Origin: Hormiphora californensis
Taxonomy: Eukaryota; Ctenophora; Tentaculata; Cydippida; Pleurobrachiidae
Length of the DNA stretch: 64,000 nt
NCBI GenBank assembly: GCA_020137815.1
Contig: CM035351.1
Location: 3,927,078 to 3,991,077, forward strand
Reading direction: 5' to 3'
Every line of letters begins with the position of its first letter. The first letter of the stretch is position 1. Positions 11,748 through 25,418 of this stretch are shown here, piece after piece. The notes beneath the pieces are model-generated. The model saw only the letters and a list, made by a program, of their open reading frames with translations. It was not told where the DNA came from and made no database searches. The position numbers and the translations under genes are program-made.

Positions 11748-14700
11748 ATGCTTTATGAGTTTGATGTGATACACGAATGGGATGCCTCTGTTCCTAAAAA
11801 AGGCCTATCCCTCCCCTTCTTCAACAATCCTGATACATGCTCTATCAAATACTCCCCCGTATCGCACGACGGAGAATTCTCGGCAATTCTTACGCACAAG
11901 GGAATAGAGATCAGAAGTAGGCGGACATCGTATGATGTAGTTTGCCAGGTGCCCGGCTCTGTATTTTCTTGGTCCACCAATTCTAACCACCTGGGTGTCC
12001 TGGAGTCCGAGAGTGAGGCTGTTGTGTACAATGTGGAGGGAGAGGAGGTGTTCCGGAAGGCAATGCCCGGGTCTGTGATCGATAAAATAATAATTTGGAA
12101 AAGTGGGAGTGTATTTAATCTTTGTCTACTGACCGAGACGCGACATCAGCTTGTTACAGTATTGGGGACGAAGATTAGCTTCCATTATTCGGAGATATCC
12201 TTCAAGGAAGTGTACCTTTTAGATGAGCTTTTAATAACACTACATCCTACAAAGAAAGGTACGATTTAACAGTAAATTCAATTCAGGATCAGTATTCTCG
12301 ATATTCATGTTTCACGTAGTTTTATGATTTATTTTCGGTATACAGTCGGACCCGGATTTACCGGGATGCTCGGGGGAAAGGGTTTTGCGCAGTAAATCGG
12401 GGGCCGACTGTACTTTTAACCACATTCCACAGGTTTGCAATTGGTATGTAGGAACGTCCTGACTTTAGAGGAGAGTAATACCTTCACTTGCCCCGTGGGA
12501 TGCCTTCTGGCAGTAGGCAACTGCGAGGGACATCTTCTGGCTTTGGCGGATAACGCTACCCGCTCTATCTCCCTCTACTTTCTGTGCACCATGAAACTAG
12601 CTAAAAGGATCAATTACAGCCAGGTTTGAGATACATTGAGCAGTTTTAAAAAGTGTATTGTTTAGATCTGTCATGATAAGTAGTTTGGAAATATACTTCC
12701 CCTCTCATTGTTTCGAAACTTGAAATTCGAAAACTCGGTTACCTAACTCATAACCATTCCCAGATTGGTAACTTTGTAGCGACAGAGTTCATCAGGAGTA
12801 TAGCGTGGTGGGTGAAGGACACTGTCGCCATTCTCACCTCCACTGGCAGGCTTCTCTTTCTCTGTTATAAGACACTGGAAGTCGAGGACGCCGAATCGTT
12901 CTCCCCAACATCATTCCTCCTTCCCTCCCCACCCAAGTCAATAGTGGTGCTTGAGGAGCACCGGACGGAGCCCGATTTCTCCCTCATCTCCCTGTTCAAT
13001 GGGTCGGGTGATCAGCACGTGACTGTCCACGAGAAGTTGGTTCAGGTCCTCCAGACCTCCCCTGAGGTACTCTTCAGACAGAAGATTAGTGGAGGGGAGT
13101 TCGGGGAGGCGATCCTTCTGGCTAACAAGTTTGATCTGAATGCTGATGAGGTGTACAAAGCACAGTGGGCGTGTAATAATACCCATCCTTCTGCAATACA
13201 GGTACATATGCAGACCATTGGGATATCTCTTGTCAGGCACTGACTGTACATCGCGCACCCCGCAAGTACTCTTCGGTCTCATATATATGATACAAGATAT
13301 CTCATACTTCCTAGTGACTCGTGCATGTACGAATAAATTAAAAAGATTCGGTTATTTGCTTTTCAAACACCACACCACATGTCACGGGTACACGTTTCAC
13401 ACACCAGCTGTGTGTGAAACTTCCTGGAACAGTAACACAAACACAGTGTAAACCAGTGTATGAACAATGGTTTAGTAGTTGTAATTCTAACTGTATTGTT
13501 TGGTAACGAAGTTACCCCTCCCTTGCCGGCGCTAGGTTATTTCGTAACCAACCTGTTTGCAGGACTTCCTAACCAAAATATCTGATGATGAGTGGGTCCT
13601 CACTGAGATCGAATCCTTCATTGCTACCGATATTGGCTTTGCTACTCAAATTATTGAGTACGGGAAACAAAGAACCAAGTATGTATTGAAACCCCGGGAC
13701 ATGTAACGGTTGAAAATATATGCAAGCAATGCGATTCAAACTGCAAGTGTGTTAATTTGAAGACATCAATTTTTAGTATCCATCTTTCAGAATCTTTAGT
13801 AGACACCTGTTAGAAGTTCTGAGTTTCCCATTTTCCTGTGTTTCAGGTCCGGTGAAGATGAGCGGTTAGACAACTGTTATCTTGTAGTATCTTTATACGG
13901 GGAAATCCTGGACCGGGAACCGGAGATGGAGTATGATGGAGAGCTCCTGCACCTGTTTTACACCTTGCCCCTAGTTGAGATGGGAATGATGCTCGCCAAG
14001 CAGGGCTACTGGACTGCCATTGATGTTCTGATGACCAAGAACAAGGTACAGTTTAATAGGTTACAGGAATCGACCGAATCAGGAAATACTGGTCCCTGAT
14101 TGGCTGATAACCAATCACGTGACCTAAATAAGGAGTTCTGATTGGTTGTTTACTTGTTTCGGTCGGTTCCTGATAATTTACAATGTTCACATCAGTCGGG
14201 TGGATCTGGAGGAGCTATAAAATTCATATTTCACAACCCCACCAGGGTTCATAGCCAATAGGTGACACAGTGTCACACCAGCCATTTTGGTATTTGCATG
14301 AGCAAGTGTCAAGTGAGGAACTAAATCTTTCCTGAGCGAATAGTAATATTCTATGGTCTTTCCTGAGACACGGCAATATGGGGATTGGTGGGAGCTTGTT
14401 CAACAACCCCCCAGTCAGACAATCCAGTGTCACACCACGTATGTGTTATAGTGTTGTAGCTTAAACCCATGCATTAGGTGTTGTGTGATAGCTAACATCA
14501 TTTGTAGACACAAATAAGGAGTATGTGGTGTACTTGTTCGTCGACAGACCTATACCCTCAGCGGTATATTGACCAAATTCACTAAACCCCCATCAGGGTA
14601 TAGCCATATGTGAGCAATACCCAGTCAATTCGGGTGTCGATGCTGTATATGAAATCATTATGGCTAATAATTATGCTAAGGAATTATAGAGTTAGAAACT

Positions 14701-15171
14701 CTTGACCTCCTGATTTCCCCGAAGGATAGGAGGAGTATTGGTCTCTTCCGTTCAGAAGGACCCTAACATCCGCCTCCGATACTACGAATTCACTACCACG
14801 TTATGGCTAATTTGTTGACACACTTGTGTGAGTGTGAGTAGTTAACACTGGTTAGCAATAGATTGGAAGATTTACACTCCCTGCCCCGTTTACTCGTCCC
14901 GTTCTCAACGTTTCCCCCATCCTAGTTCGTCCTATTATCATATCTATCTATATGCAACATTGGTTCAGTTACTCACTATGACGAGTAAGAACTCCCCTCG
15001 TTCCGTCTTGTTCATACTTGTGTTACACATCCTCTGCTACACGTCACTCTCTCTCTCCTTCTCTCTCTCTCCGTATCGCAGAGTTCACGTCAGTAGAGAA
15101 GGGAAGAGGAAGCTCTCTCATCTCTCATATCTCTCCATCATCGTCTCGTCTCTTCTCGGTAGTACGTCTAC

Positions 15172-15248
<77 letters not shown>

Positions 15249-18200
15249 CCTCTCTCTCCCACTCTCAATGTCCCATTGCTGACTCTTAGTTTCCCAGTTA
15301 TGATGCTGTGTTGTCCTCTCCTCTCCTTTCCTGGGTATCGGAGGACGGTAAAGATGCTACGCTGGGAATGTGGGATGAAGAGGTCCTTGATCTACCAGTC
15401 ACTTCCTTTAACACAAGGTAACCCCGGGAATATAACTATATTTTTTTTGCTGATATCTGTTTGAATGATATGAAGGAACTTTGTCTTCTACCCTACCGTT
15501 TCTTTGTCTCATAACATTGTCCTCTCCGCGCCAGGCGGGTGTGTGTGTGATGTTACAGTCTGCCTAACCCTTTCTCACGATACGTCCCCTCCACTTCCAG
15601 GTCGCCCAGTGAGGTACCCCCTCACCTTCTAGAGTTCATTGGACCTGTCTCAGCGGAGAAAGTTATTCGATGGTATCGGGCCCGTGCCTCCCAGATGGTG
15701 GAACTATCCTGTCTCTATGAGCACTCAATCTCCCTCCTCACCCTGGGGATCGAGCGGCTTGTGCCACTGGATATGCTCCAGTGTGGGCTGTCCCTCCTCC
15801 AAAGTGCGGCGTGTTACGGTGCTGCTCCAGTCACTATGGAACCCCTCCAAACTCTGAATCAGAGTCTGTGTGCCCTGACCCTTGAGCTGGTGGATAGGGT
15901 GCCTGCGGTGGAGAGAGTATCTCTAATTGTTGAGGTAGTCCTGCCCTTTTTGGCCGGGGTGCACTGTGTAACGGGTCAGCAGGTCCCTCTTGATAGATTA
16001 TTAATGGAGGCTACACCTCATCTCTGTAGGGACTCTCTCGTCCCCCTTCTACAGATACTGCAATCAAAGGTAAGACAGGTCAGAATACCCCTAGACCCTG
16101 GGGAGTGTGTCATGGCTTTTCAGTATCATACTTATTATAGCTTTGAATCCTATTGTTAATTATTGTTAATCTCGTCAGTCTCACGCAAGTCCAGTACTAA
16201 ACATCTTTTCCTCCCAGGAGTTGGTAGTCCCTGATAAACACGCTCTCTCCATGACAGCCCTCACTGCATGCCGCAAGACAGCCGATTGGTTGCCCACAGC
16301 TCGTCGTATCGGATCCCTTGTCAGCACCCTCCAGTGGCACCTCCAGTTCACCGAAATCACCCTGAAACACCTTGGTGGCATGAGCTCTGGTGATCTGTTT
16401 ACCGGTATCGAGAGTTCGGATGAGTTCCCTGTCCTGGTTAAGAGGGTAGCGGAGGAGGCGTTTACTGTTCGGGATACCTCTCTTGTTGAGGTTGTGGGAC
16501 ACCTGGGAGGGAGTGGAGTTGAGGTGATCAGTAGGGTGTTGTTCCAGTGTGCTGTGGCATGTGGTCATGTTGAGGTTGTAGAGTGTGTGGTAATGGCACG
16601 TGGTAATCAGGAGAAGGAGGGGTGGAGGGAGATGGTTAGAACACACACCCATGATCTCTTCTACTCATGCTCAGATACACGGTCTAGTGCCATGGACATT
16701 GTCAGGTGAGAACTAGAACCACTAAAAAATAGGCCTAGTCGATTTCAGTGTGATTCAAATTCTCCCCGTCTCTAGTTTGCTTTCACTCATTCTGAGGGAA
16801 ACGAAGAAGGGTCGAGTACAAACTATACACTTCTCCCGCCTCTATTATATCCCGCCCAGACTATTTTAGACAATTCTCCCGCCCCAGATTGTTGCTACAA
16901 GAATGTCCATACCCGGAGGTGACGACCCAGCTAAGCGTTCTGGACACCCTGGCAGGACTCGGTTTGGTCCTGAAACCAGCTACCCTCCGCTCTGAAAGTG
17001 GGCTTGGAGTCCTGAAACGCGTGGTGAAGGTTAACGCTACTAACTATAACAAGGTAATAATAGCTGATCCTATTATCATCTTAACTACCGTGGTCAGAGC
17101 ATTGGCCTGACAGAAACATTCACAGTGAATCTTCAACCTGACGTAATGAAATCCCTAATTGGATTAGGATTATGCTAGCGTTTAGGTATTGGACCGTTTT
17201 ATAGATGAAGTTGAATCTAAAATGAACAATAAATATAGCTGCTTCTATTAACCCAAAGGTAAAGGAGCTGGTCCGACTGGGTGAGCTGTTGTCTCTGACC
17301 AGGGGGACTGTACTGGTTACACTACTGGAGGAGGCACTTCACCACACTAATGTTCCTCTTTGTAAAACACTTTCCTCTGACATTGTATCCCATGGTGAGT
17401 TGTGTTGACTGTTGTTATAGTGATTTAGTGTGGTTACAACCCATCTGCAAACTTCATGAAATATGAAAATCTTAACGTATGTTTCCATGTGTATTAGCCC
17501 GATATTATTAGTACGTAGGGTGACTACTAACTACTAAAATCTACTTCACCTCACAGGTTACACTGCTGGTGTAGAGGTTGTCGGTAAGGTTCTCAAGATC
17601 CTTCCTGTCGAGGAGAGAGCACTAAAGATGTCCCTGGTAAACTTTGTTCTTGAGCATGGTCCCATCTCCCTTGTAGACGAGATGATGGGGCAGGTGGAAA
17701 CTACTCCCCCGCCTGATCCAGTTGTGGGGGATAACGTGTTCTTTGGAGCATCCTTACATGATCTGAGGGTCAATCCTAAAGGTATGGAGATTAGTTGAAA
17801 AGTAAACTATTTTCCTCTTTTCCATATATTGCTGTGTTCAGTAATAGATATGTAGTGTTTAGTACCATCTAGTTCATTATCAACCCCTCTATCGTATCAT
17901 GGCTCGTACCCCGGACCCCCTTGGTAGCCCACCACAAACACCCCTCCCTCTACTCCAGATGATCTTTCTCAATTTTATCCTGACAATTGTCGGCTCCAGC
18001 CCACTAAAACCCCCTCCCTGCAGATATATCTCCCTCTTTTCTATATGTGGCCCCTTGGTAGCGCACTTAAACCCCTTCCCTGCAGAGGTAGAAGAAACCG
18101 AATCTCTGGAGGATCTCTACCAACTATACAGTTACGGTGTGCTATATGAGGGTCATGTGAACATTGACCGTATCCCCTCCATTCCCTCCATCCCTACATG

Positions 18201-20401
18201 ATACTGATGTTGCCCAACTTCCTGCTGACCTACAGGCAGTTCACACCAAAATGGCAAACATTCTCCAAGGTGGGTGTTTTGATGTGATAAGAACGGTTGC
18301 TATGGGCGTGAACCCCTGTTGGGGACCCTACGCATGGGTCTCCTCCTCTCTCATATCATATCTCATATCTCATATATTAATTCTCCCTCTCCCCAGGTGA
18401 CAAACTGCGTGGTATAAAGGGTGATATCAACGTACCTAGATTCACCTACGACACCGTCTACCGTCGCACTATCATCATGTCCATAGCAGCGTCACCCCAA
18501 CTTGATATGGCCCTGGTCCTCGCCTCCAAATACTCCCTGGACCCCTGGGAGGTCCACTTTGCCCACTATGCCTGGTGTTTGGAGGGGGAGGTAGATATTC
18601 CCACAACCACTCTAACCCTCCTACAAACACGGGAGAGTGAGTTTTTGGAGAGGTGCCAGAATGAGATCTACCCAAAGTTGGGTGGAACTCAGTATGGAGC
18701 TCTGATCCTGTACTTCCAACACACGGGGAATGTGGCTCGGAGCAGGGTGTTGGATAAACTAAAATCAGCCCTGACCGGTCTGGATTGGAAGGTATTCCTG
18801 GAGGAGAGTAATGGTGAGATACTGTTGGGAATGTTGGCACCCGTTCTGTCTGAAGGGACGGTTCATGTTATTGGGAAGGTAGTACCGAATCTTCACCCCT
18901 CCCTAACTAAGAGTGACATCTTCTCGCGTTATGCTGAAGTTTCATTCTTCTCTTCGCCCCATGCTCCTGAAAGACGGTGGACGGCAGTTAAATCTGTCCT
19001 CCAGAACATCTCAGATCCGGTTTCACTGCTTACCCGCATGGCCCTGGCAAGGAGTTCCGACATGACATGGGATCTACGGCTGGAGATATCAGAGCGTGTC
19101 CCGGATGTGAGGCGATATCTGGAAAAGTTCACTCTACCCCACACTCACCCTTATTTACCGGTATATCTTGGTTGCTATGGGAGAGATGACCTTAGAAACA
19201 TGATGCTCGTTGCTATGGTGTTAGATAGAGATATACCAGTTGGTGATGTGTTTGTCCTGGCTCCAGACACCCCTCCTGAGGTGTTAATGGATTGGGTTAT
19301 TACATGGCTGACTGGAGATAGGGAGCTGCCCAGTGAGATCCAATGTAATGCTCTGGAAACGGTTAGTACTTAGTTTTTTGTTTTCTTCTATTAGCATTCA
19401 ACACAGTACACTCCAATTAGTCAATTAATTAATTAATTGGTCAATTAACTCCATTTTCTCTGCCAGGAGGATAATCTATTTGAGCGGCTGGTTGACAGTG
19501 GTATCCTAGATAGAGAGACCATGTTATCCAAACTAAAGCTCCTCTGTGAAACAGCCCGGGATGACGTTCTAACCGAAATGATAGCTGCAGTGGAACCCCA
19601 CCTTACATCCAGTGATGGACCACTACTGGCCTACTTCCGGACAAGACCCCTAGTTGAACTCCACTTCCCAGGGGTCCTGGGACATCTGACACCCTCTTCA
19701 GTCCCTTCAGAGGGGTTGTTTCAGGAGCTGTGCCAGGCAGCGGGTGGTAGGTTTGTAGCGTGCTGTGCTCTGTTCGATGTCCTGAAAGTGTGGTCTGAAC
19801 TGGGAAGAGAGGAAACGTGGGCCATGATGCTACTTGAACAGATATCAAGGTAACTAATTAGATTAATTAATTAATTAATTAACTACCATGGGGTATAATC
19901 TGTGAGTGTGTGCACTTTTATTTGAGTTTCTACTTTCTAATTCTACAGATCCAAGTTAGTTAGATTTTGGTTTAATTTTAACAAAACATATCAACTTATT
20001 TCAGGACTGAAGAATCGGATTCATGTTGCGAGTTGGTGTGTGAAGTTGTCACCTTCCACTGCGACCTCCTATCACGTGCCTCTATCACAACCTGTCAGAC
20101 CTCCCTCTTCTCAGCCCTACCAGGAGCAGTAGCTGTCCTTTCCTCCGATCACACCGATCTAGTTGAACTCTCCACCCTCCCATCCCATCCTATCTTGTCT
20201 CGTCTCATTCTCGATAAGGAGCTATATCTGAACGAACCTGATATAGTGCCCTCCCTCGTGGGTCTAACCGAATACTCAACGGTGGAGAGAGTCGCTAGGA
20301 GACTGAGGGAGTCCGGGGCTATAGTTGATAGCATGTCCCTTCTCGCATCGTTCTCTCAGTCAGCCTACCAGACTTTCGCTTCTTATCTCAGCTACAATTG
20401 A
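11748..20401 (+). CDS. NBAS: NBAS homologue (NRZ tethering complex, Sec39 domain), 16 exons
   Basis: Exons: 11748-12258, 12433-12623, 12764-13201, 13563-13678, 13847-14045, 15290-15417, 15601-16069, 16218-16705, 16888-17053, 17259-17394, 17557-17781, 18086-18156, 18236-18269, 18397-19361, 19467-19849, 20005-20401. Spliced length is 4,917 bp (1,638 aa); all phases agree. Residues 1 to about 350 give short beta-propeller-like strands starting MLYEFDVIHEWD. From residue 355, LFRQKISGGEFGEAILLA and DEVYKAQWACN, then DFLTKISDDEWVL, match the order at the start of the vertebrate NBAS Sec39 region. VIRWYRARASQMVE begins exon 7's helical block. Known role: with ZW10 and RINT1 it tethers Golgi-derived vesicles at the ER. 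It is shorter than vertebrate NBAS (about 2,370 aa). The exon 12-13 junctions are the least certain; an upstream in-frame start at 11628 is less likely because that segment has no family-like sequence. Confidence 0.88.
12340..12412. mobile_element. pogo/Tigger-like MITE in NBAS intron 1
   Basis: Terminal inverted repeats TACAGTCGGACCC...GGGGCCGACTGTA enclose GGATTTACCGGG and GTAAATCGGG, so most of the 73 bp is palindromic. The TA ends fit TA-target insertion. A related copy lies at 51930-52088. Confidence 0.7.
13503..13555. repeat. short interspersed repeat (GGTAACGAAGTTACCCCTCC)
   Basis: The sequence GGTAACGAAGTTACCCCTCC continuing with CTTGCCGGCG lies in NBAS intron 3. Its reverse complement occurs at about 27976-28009 and a diverged form at about 60525-60575, so it is dispersed. 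Confidence 0.6.
15170..15245. repeat. (TC)n microsatellite in NBAS intron 5
   Basis: A TC tract of about 75 bp ending about 45 bp before the exon 6 acceptor at 15288-15289. It may act as an expanded polypyrimidine tract; that is inference. Confidence 0.9.
17085..17114. repeat. tRNA-like SINE fragment
   Basis: The words GTGGTCAGAGCATTGGCCTG resemble a tRNA A-box region (TxGCNNANNGG-like). Similar words lie at 690-725, 47117-47140 (reverse strand) and 56100-56125, suggesting tRNA-derived SINE remnants. Confidence 0.45.
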
Positions 20402-20785
20402 AGTGAATTTTGTGTGAATTATTTAGTTCTTGTTAATTCTTCAAATGTAAATCTGATCTTTCAAGTACTTGAACAGCTATTTTACTGATCATGATATATC
20501 ATATTGCCTGCCCCACTCCTGCCCCACAAGGGCAGGAGTGGGGCCCCCACTCCTGCCCTTGTCTCATATAAGACCGTCCTCTCCTTCGGCCCGGTGCGGC
20601 TACGTGACGACGCAAAGTATATCTTATATGCGTGATGTACAGTCAGTGCCTGAGAATCCTGCACATGACTGCCCCATTCCCCCATGAGGTCAAACCTCAC
20701 ACCTGTTTACTTCTTTAACTTCACTACCTACCTTGTGATATAGGAGCGGTCCAGTTAGATCGAGAGATCGAGAGAGGGTGTAATC
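20402..20785. other. NBAS-MZB1 intergenic spacer with GC-rich hairpin
   Basis: A 384-bp spacer between the NBAS stop and the MZB1 start. At about 20511-20541, GCCCCACTCCTGCCC and GGGCAGGAGTGGGGC form an almost perfect hairpin with a 5-base loop, followed by a third copy of CCACTCCTGCCC. It must contain the NBAS 3' end and the MZB1 promoter; no clear polyadenylation signal was seen. Confidence 0.55.
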
Positions 20786-23700
20786 ATGATCCGGAGTATG
20801 TTGTTGGTGGCTCTGATTCTGGGTATGGTTCACGGTGAGGATGATGTCATCAATGATGCCCCTCCTTCCATGGACATCCCTGTGAGTGTAACGCGTGTTC
20901 TAGCTGTATATTTCTAGTACCTCTGTCCTCTTCAGTTATTAAAGTTTACCTCTCTGGTTAATTATTTGTTTAATAACCGTACCCAATACATCTCCCGATC
21001 AATAATCCACCCCCCCCCCTTTAGGAAGGCGCTCCTCCCGGCACTCAGGCCATGTCCTTCAAACAACCAGCCCTCACCGAGGAAGAGGAGAAGGGTCAGT
21101 GGTTCCCTGTTCGGTATCAGTGTGACGCTTGCCACATCGTAGTACACAATGTGAGTATAATCATACCATGCTGTGATCTCTCTCTACTGTACATGTCCTT
21201 GACTTGAAAACATCTTGAGGCATTCGTAACATATAATATCTTCCCCCTCTCGCCCAGCTTAGTCGAGCATAGCAACCTCGACCCTCGTTGTAACAACGTA
21301 TACTCCCATACCATCTTGGTTCTGGGTTCGTAACATATAGACCCCGCCGGCTCAAATAGACGCACGGCGCGCTCAAACAATTTGCACTGGTCTATTGGGC
21401 CGTGCACTGCCGTGAGTTTGTGTCTCGATAGACGCACGCCCTCTGACAGATTTGTGTAAAGATCACCAAGAATCACTGGAAACATGATAAAATGACTTGG
21501 TAACACAAGAGGGAGTGTGTGTACAACCTACAACGTTCTCTGTCTAGATTTGGCGCCCGCCAGTCTGTTGCAACTGTTGCTCATGACCCACAATTAACTG
21601 CTATCTCTCTCTGCATTCCACCCTTTGAAACTGTTACAACGATTGTTTCGAGTGTGTAGGAATGTAGAGAGGCAATCTGTAGCTTTATTTCCAACTGTTT
21701 GACCCGTTTTGTGTGAGCTCTCTGTTTGAAAACCACGTAAATTGTGCTTGTTTTGCATCTAGGTGCCCGCCAGCGGGGTCTATAGAACACAACTCCCTCC
21801 CTTGCGTGCAGATATACCTGTAAACCCCTCGCTGACGCTCGGGATTTACATAGTACATAACTCCCTCCCGCGCGGGCATCTATTCAATAGACGCACTGCA
21901 GAGCAGTGCGTCTATTGAGCTGTAATGCACGGGTCCCGAAGGGACCGTGCATTACAGCCCTGTAAATCCCGAGCGTCAGCGAGGGGTTTACAGGTATATC
22001 TGCACGCAAGGGAGGGAGTTGTGTTCTATAGACCCCGCTGGCGGGCACCTAGATGCAAAACAAGCACAATTTACGTGGTTTTCAAACAGAGAGCTCACAC
22101 AAAACGGGTCAAACAGTTGGAAATAAAGCTACAGATTGCCTCTCTACATTCCTACACACTCGAAACAATCGTTGTAACAGTTTCAAAGGGTGGAATGCAG
22201 AGAGAGATAGCAGTTAATTGTGGGTCATGAGCAACAGTTGCAACAGACTGGCGGGCGCCAAATCTAGACAGAGAACGTTGTAGGTTGTACACACACTCCC
22301 TCTTGTGTTACCAAGTCATTTTATCATGTTTCCAGTGATTCTTGGTGATCTTTACACAAATCTGTCAGAGGGCGTGCGTCTATCGAGACACAAACTCACG
22401 GCAGTGCACGGCCCAATAGACCAGTGCAAATTGTTTGAGCGCGCCGTGCGTCTATTTGAGCCGGCGGGGTCTATAGGGCTGTAATGCACGGTCCCTTCGG
22501 GACCCGTGCATTACAGCTCAATAGACGCACTGCTCTGCAGTGCGTCTATTGAATAGATGCCCGCGCGGGAGGGAGTTATGTACTATACAAGGTGGCCCAT
22601 AAATTATGAGGCCGGGGGACGAGCTGTACCTCCGAAACGGTGATAGTTGTGCAAAAACAAACTACGGGAACATGCTGGAACAATTCCTTGGTAACTTTTT
22701 GCAAATTTTGAGTTTTTTATTCAAAAGTTCATTTTTCATTCATGAACTATTTACACGTTCATTAATGAATTAAGGACTGTAATTTACCGAGAGTGAGCCA
22801 TTTTGTTTGGGTTGAATTCATCTTTCCAATGTGCACCATGAAAATCAAATTGAAGCACCAGGTCACATGGCAGTTGAGAAAATGCACATGCATGATTTTG
22901 GCTCTTCCTGCGACTTTCAATCAGCTGTATCACGGCTACCTTTTGTTCAATCTTTTTAAAAATTTGGGTGAACATTGGATAAGCAAAGATCTTTGCTCAC
23001 AAGAAAAATCAAGGTCAAAACTGAAAGTTCATTTTTGAGTTTTGGTAGTTCATTCCACTCATTCAGGAACCAACATCCCTAAAGTGATGAAAAGTGATTG
23101 GTTTTGTTTGGCCCATACCCTGCGATGATAGAGAGGTGTAAAAACACGTTTTCCGGGCTAGTTAGTGGGTGTCCATGTGATCATGATGATATCTGACACC
23201 TCTTCTGAGCCATAATCAAGGGATTTTCTCGAATTCAAGCATGTGATTTCGGTTATCTGTGATTGGTATCGTGCAGCAATGTTGAGAGATCTCATAGCAC
23301 CTCAAAAATTATGATTAGCTCAATGAAATGAGTTTATTTATGATAGAAGATATTAAAACAGACGTCAAAATGAACTAAACTACCATTTTCGATCCAAAAT
23401 CAGCTCATTTCATTGAGCTAATCATAATTTTCGAGGTGCTATGAGATCTCTCAACATTGCTGCACGATATCAATCACAGATAACCGAAATCACATGCTTG
23501 AATTCGAGAAAATCCCTCAATTATGGCTCAGAAGAGGTGTCAGATATCATCATGATCACATGGACACCCACTAACTAGCCCGGAAACGTGTTTTTACACC
23601 TCTCTATCATCGCAGGGTATGGGCCAAACAAAACCAATCACTTTTCATCACTTTAGGGATGTTGGTTCCTGAATGAGTGGAATGAACTACCAAAACTCAA

Positions 23701-25385
23701 AAATGAACTTTCAGTTTTGACCTTGATTTTTCTTGTGAGCAAAGATCTTTGCTTATCTAATGTTCACCCAAATCCTTATTATAATTTGCAAATGAACGTC
23801 GTGAGGAGGATGATGTAGTATCCACACGTGCAAATAGTGGGGGGTTGCCAAGGAGGTGGCTTGGGAGGGGTATTGGAGGTGGGATACTGCACGTGCATGT
23901 TAGTGATCGCAAAAGGCAAGCTTCCCCTCGTCCGACCCGAAGTTGGGAGATTCGTCGAAACAGCAACCTTCAGGCTGTTAAAATATTTTTTGATGCGCGG
24001 CGGCCTGTTTATTATAGTAGGGTCGGTTGTGGGAAGTTGGGTCTGGAATTTTAAATTTGACTTTCTGATATGATTAGGGACTCTATAAAAAGTCCAAAGT
24101 ACCATCCCACAGGTCTCTACCACCCCCGGTTCACTAATTAGTCGTAATTATGTGATTTATGACGTTATCGCCAATTAGCACTAATAATACCAGTTCCTGG
24201 TCACTTTGAGCTTAGATTTTGATACCAGCTGATAGAGGATCACTAGATTTTTCCGTTTGGCTGGCGGTTGGCTGGCACCACGTGGGATTAGGGGTTTAGG
24301 TCGTCGTGGGAGGTCGACATTGGTCGCGTTCGATCGGGCTCGATGAGGTGATCAAAAGCTAGTGGGCCAGACCTTGGCCCCACCCCGTTCTTGGCTTATT
24401 GGGCTTTTTCTGTTTCCCGCCAAAATATTTTCCCGCCATATATATGCTTTATTTTTTTTGCCCCTGCACTGCCACTGCACATTTTTTTAATTGCTTATAA
24501 TTAATTGGATAGTTAATTTTGAATATTCCCATTTTTTGTAGACCTTTCTATATGCTTTAAGAGCATTCCTACAAAGTTTCAAGTCGATATTTATAGCAGA
24601 ACGGAAAATATTTTCAAATGCTCAGGGGCAATGCTCAGGGGCACCATAAAAATGTCCGTTTTTTAATTGCTTATCACTCATTGATTACTTAATTTTGAAT
24701 ATTCCCACCTTTTGTAGACCTTTCTATATGCTTGAAGAGCATTCCTACAAAGTTTCAAGTCGATATTTCAAGCAGATCGGGAGATAATTGCGACTCAGGT
24801 GCCCCTGGGCCACTTTTGTTAGTGCGAGGGCAATTTTAAAATTTTAATTGCTTATAATTAATTAATTAAGTAAAAAATCAAAAATCAGGCTCCGTGGTGA
24901 CTCTTAGTTATACCACTAGAACATGCCTACAAAGTTTTAGATCGATATGTCAAACAGTGTGGCCACAATTTGAATTTTAAAATTGCCCAGGGGCAGTTTT
25001 TTCAAATGCTCGGGGGCAAAATTCAGGGGCACCAGAAATGTCCATTTTTGCATGCCTATAACTCATTGATTACTTAATTTTGACTATTCTAACTTTTTGT
25101 AGATCATTTTTTATGCTTGAAGAGCATTCCTACAAAGTTTCAAGTCGATATTTCAAGCAGATCGGGAGATAATTTCGGCTCAGGGGCAATGCCCAGGGGA
25201 CAGAACACGCCATGCTCAGGGGCACGGTGCAGGGGCTACTTTTTAATTACCTATAATTAATTAATTAGGCAAAAAATCAAAAATCCGGCCACGTTATGAC
25301 ACGTAGTTATACTACTAGAACACGCCTACAAAATTTCAGGTCGATATCTCAAAAAATGTGGCCACAATCGCTGCCTGAAATTTGC

Positions 25386-25418
<33 letters not shown>

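Noticed and set aside
21581-22230. ORFs in both arms of the MZB1-intron palindrome
   Set aside because: The same 69-101-codon frame appears because the arms mirror each other; no protein family is recognisable.
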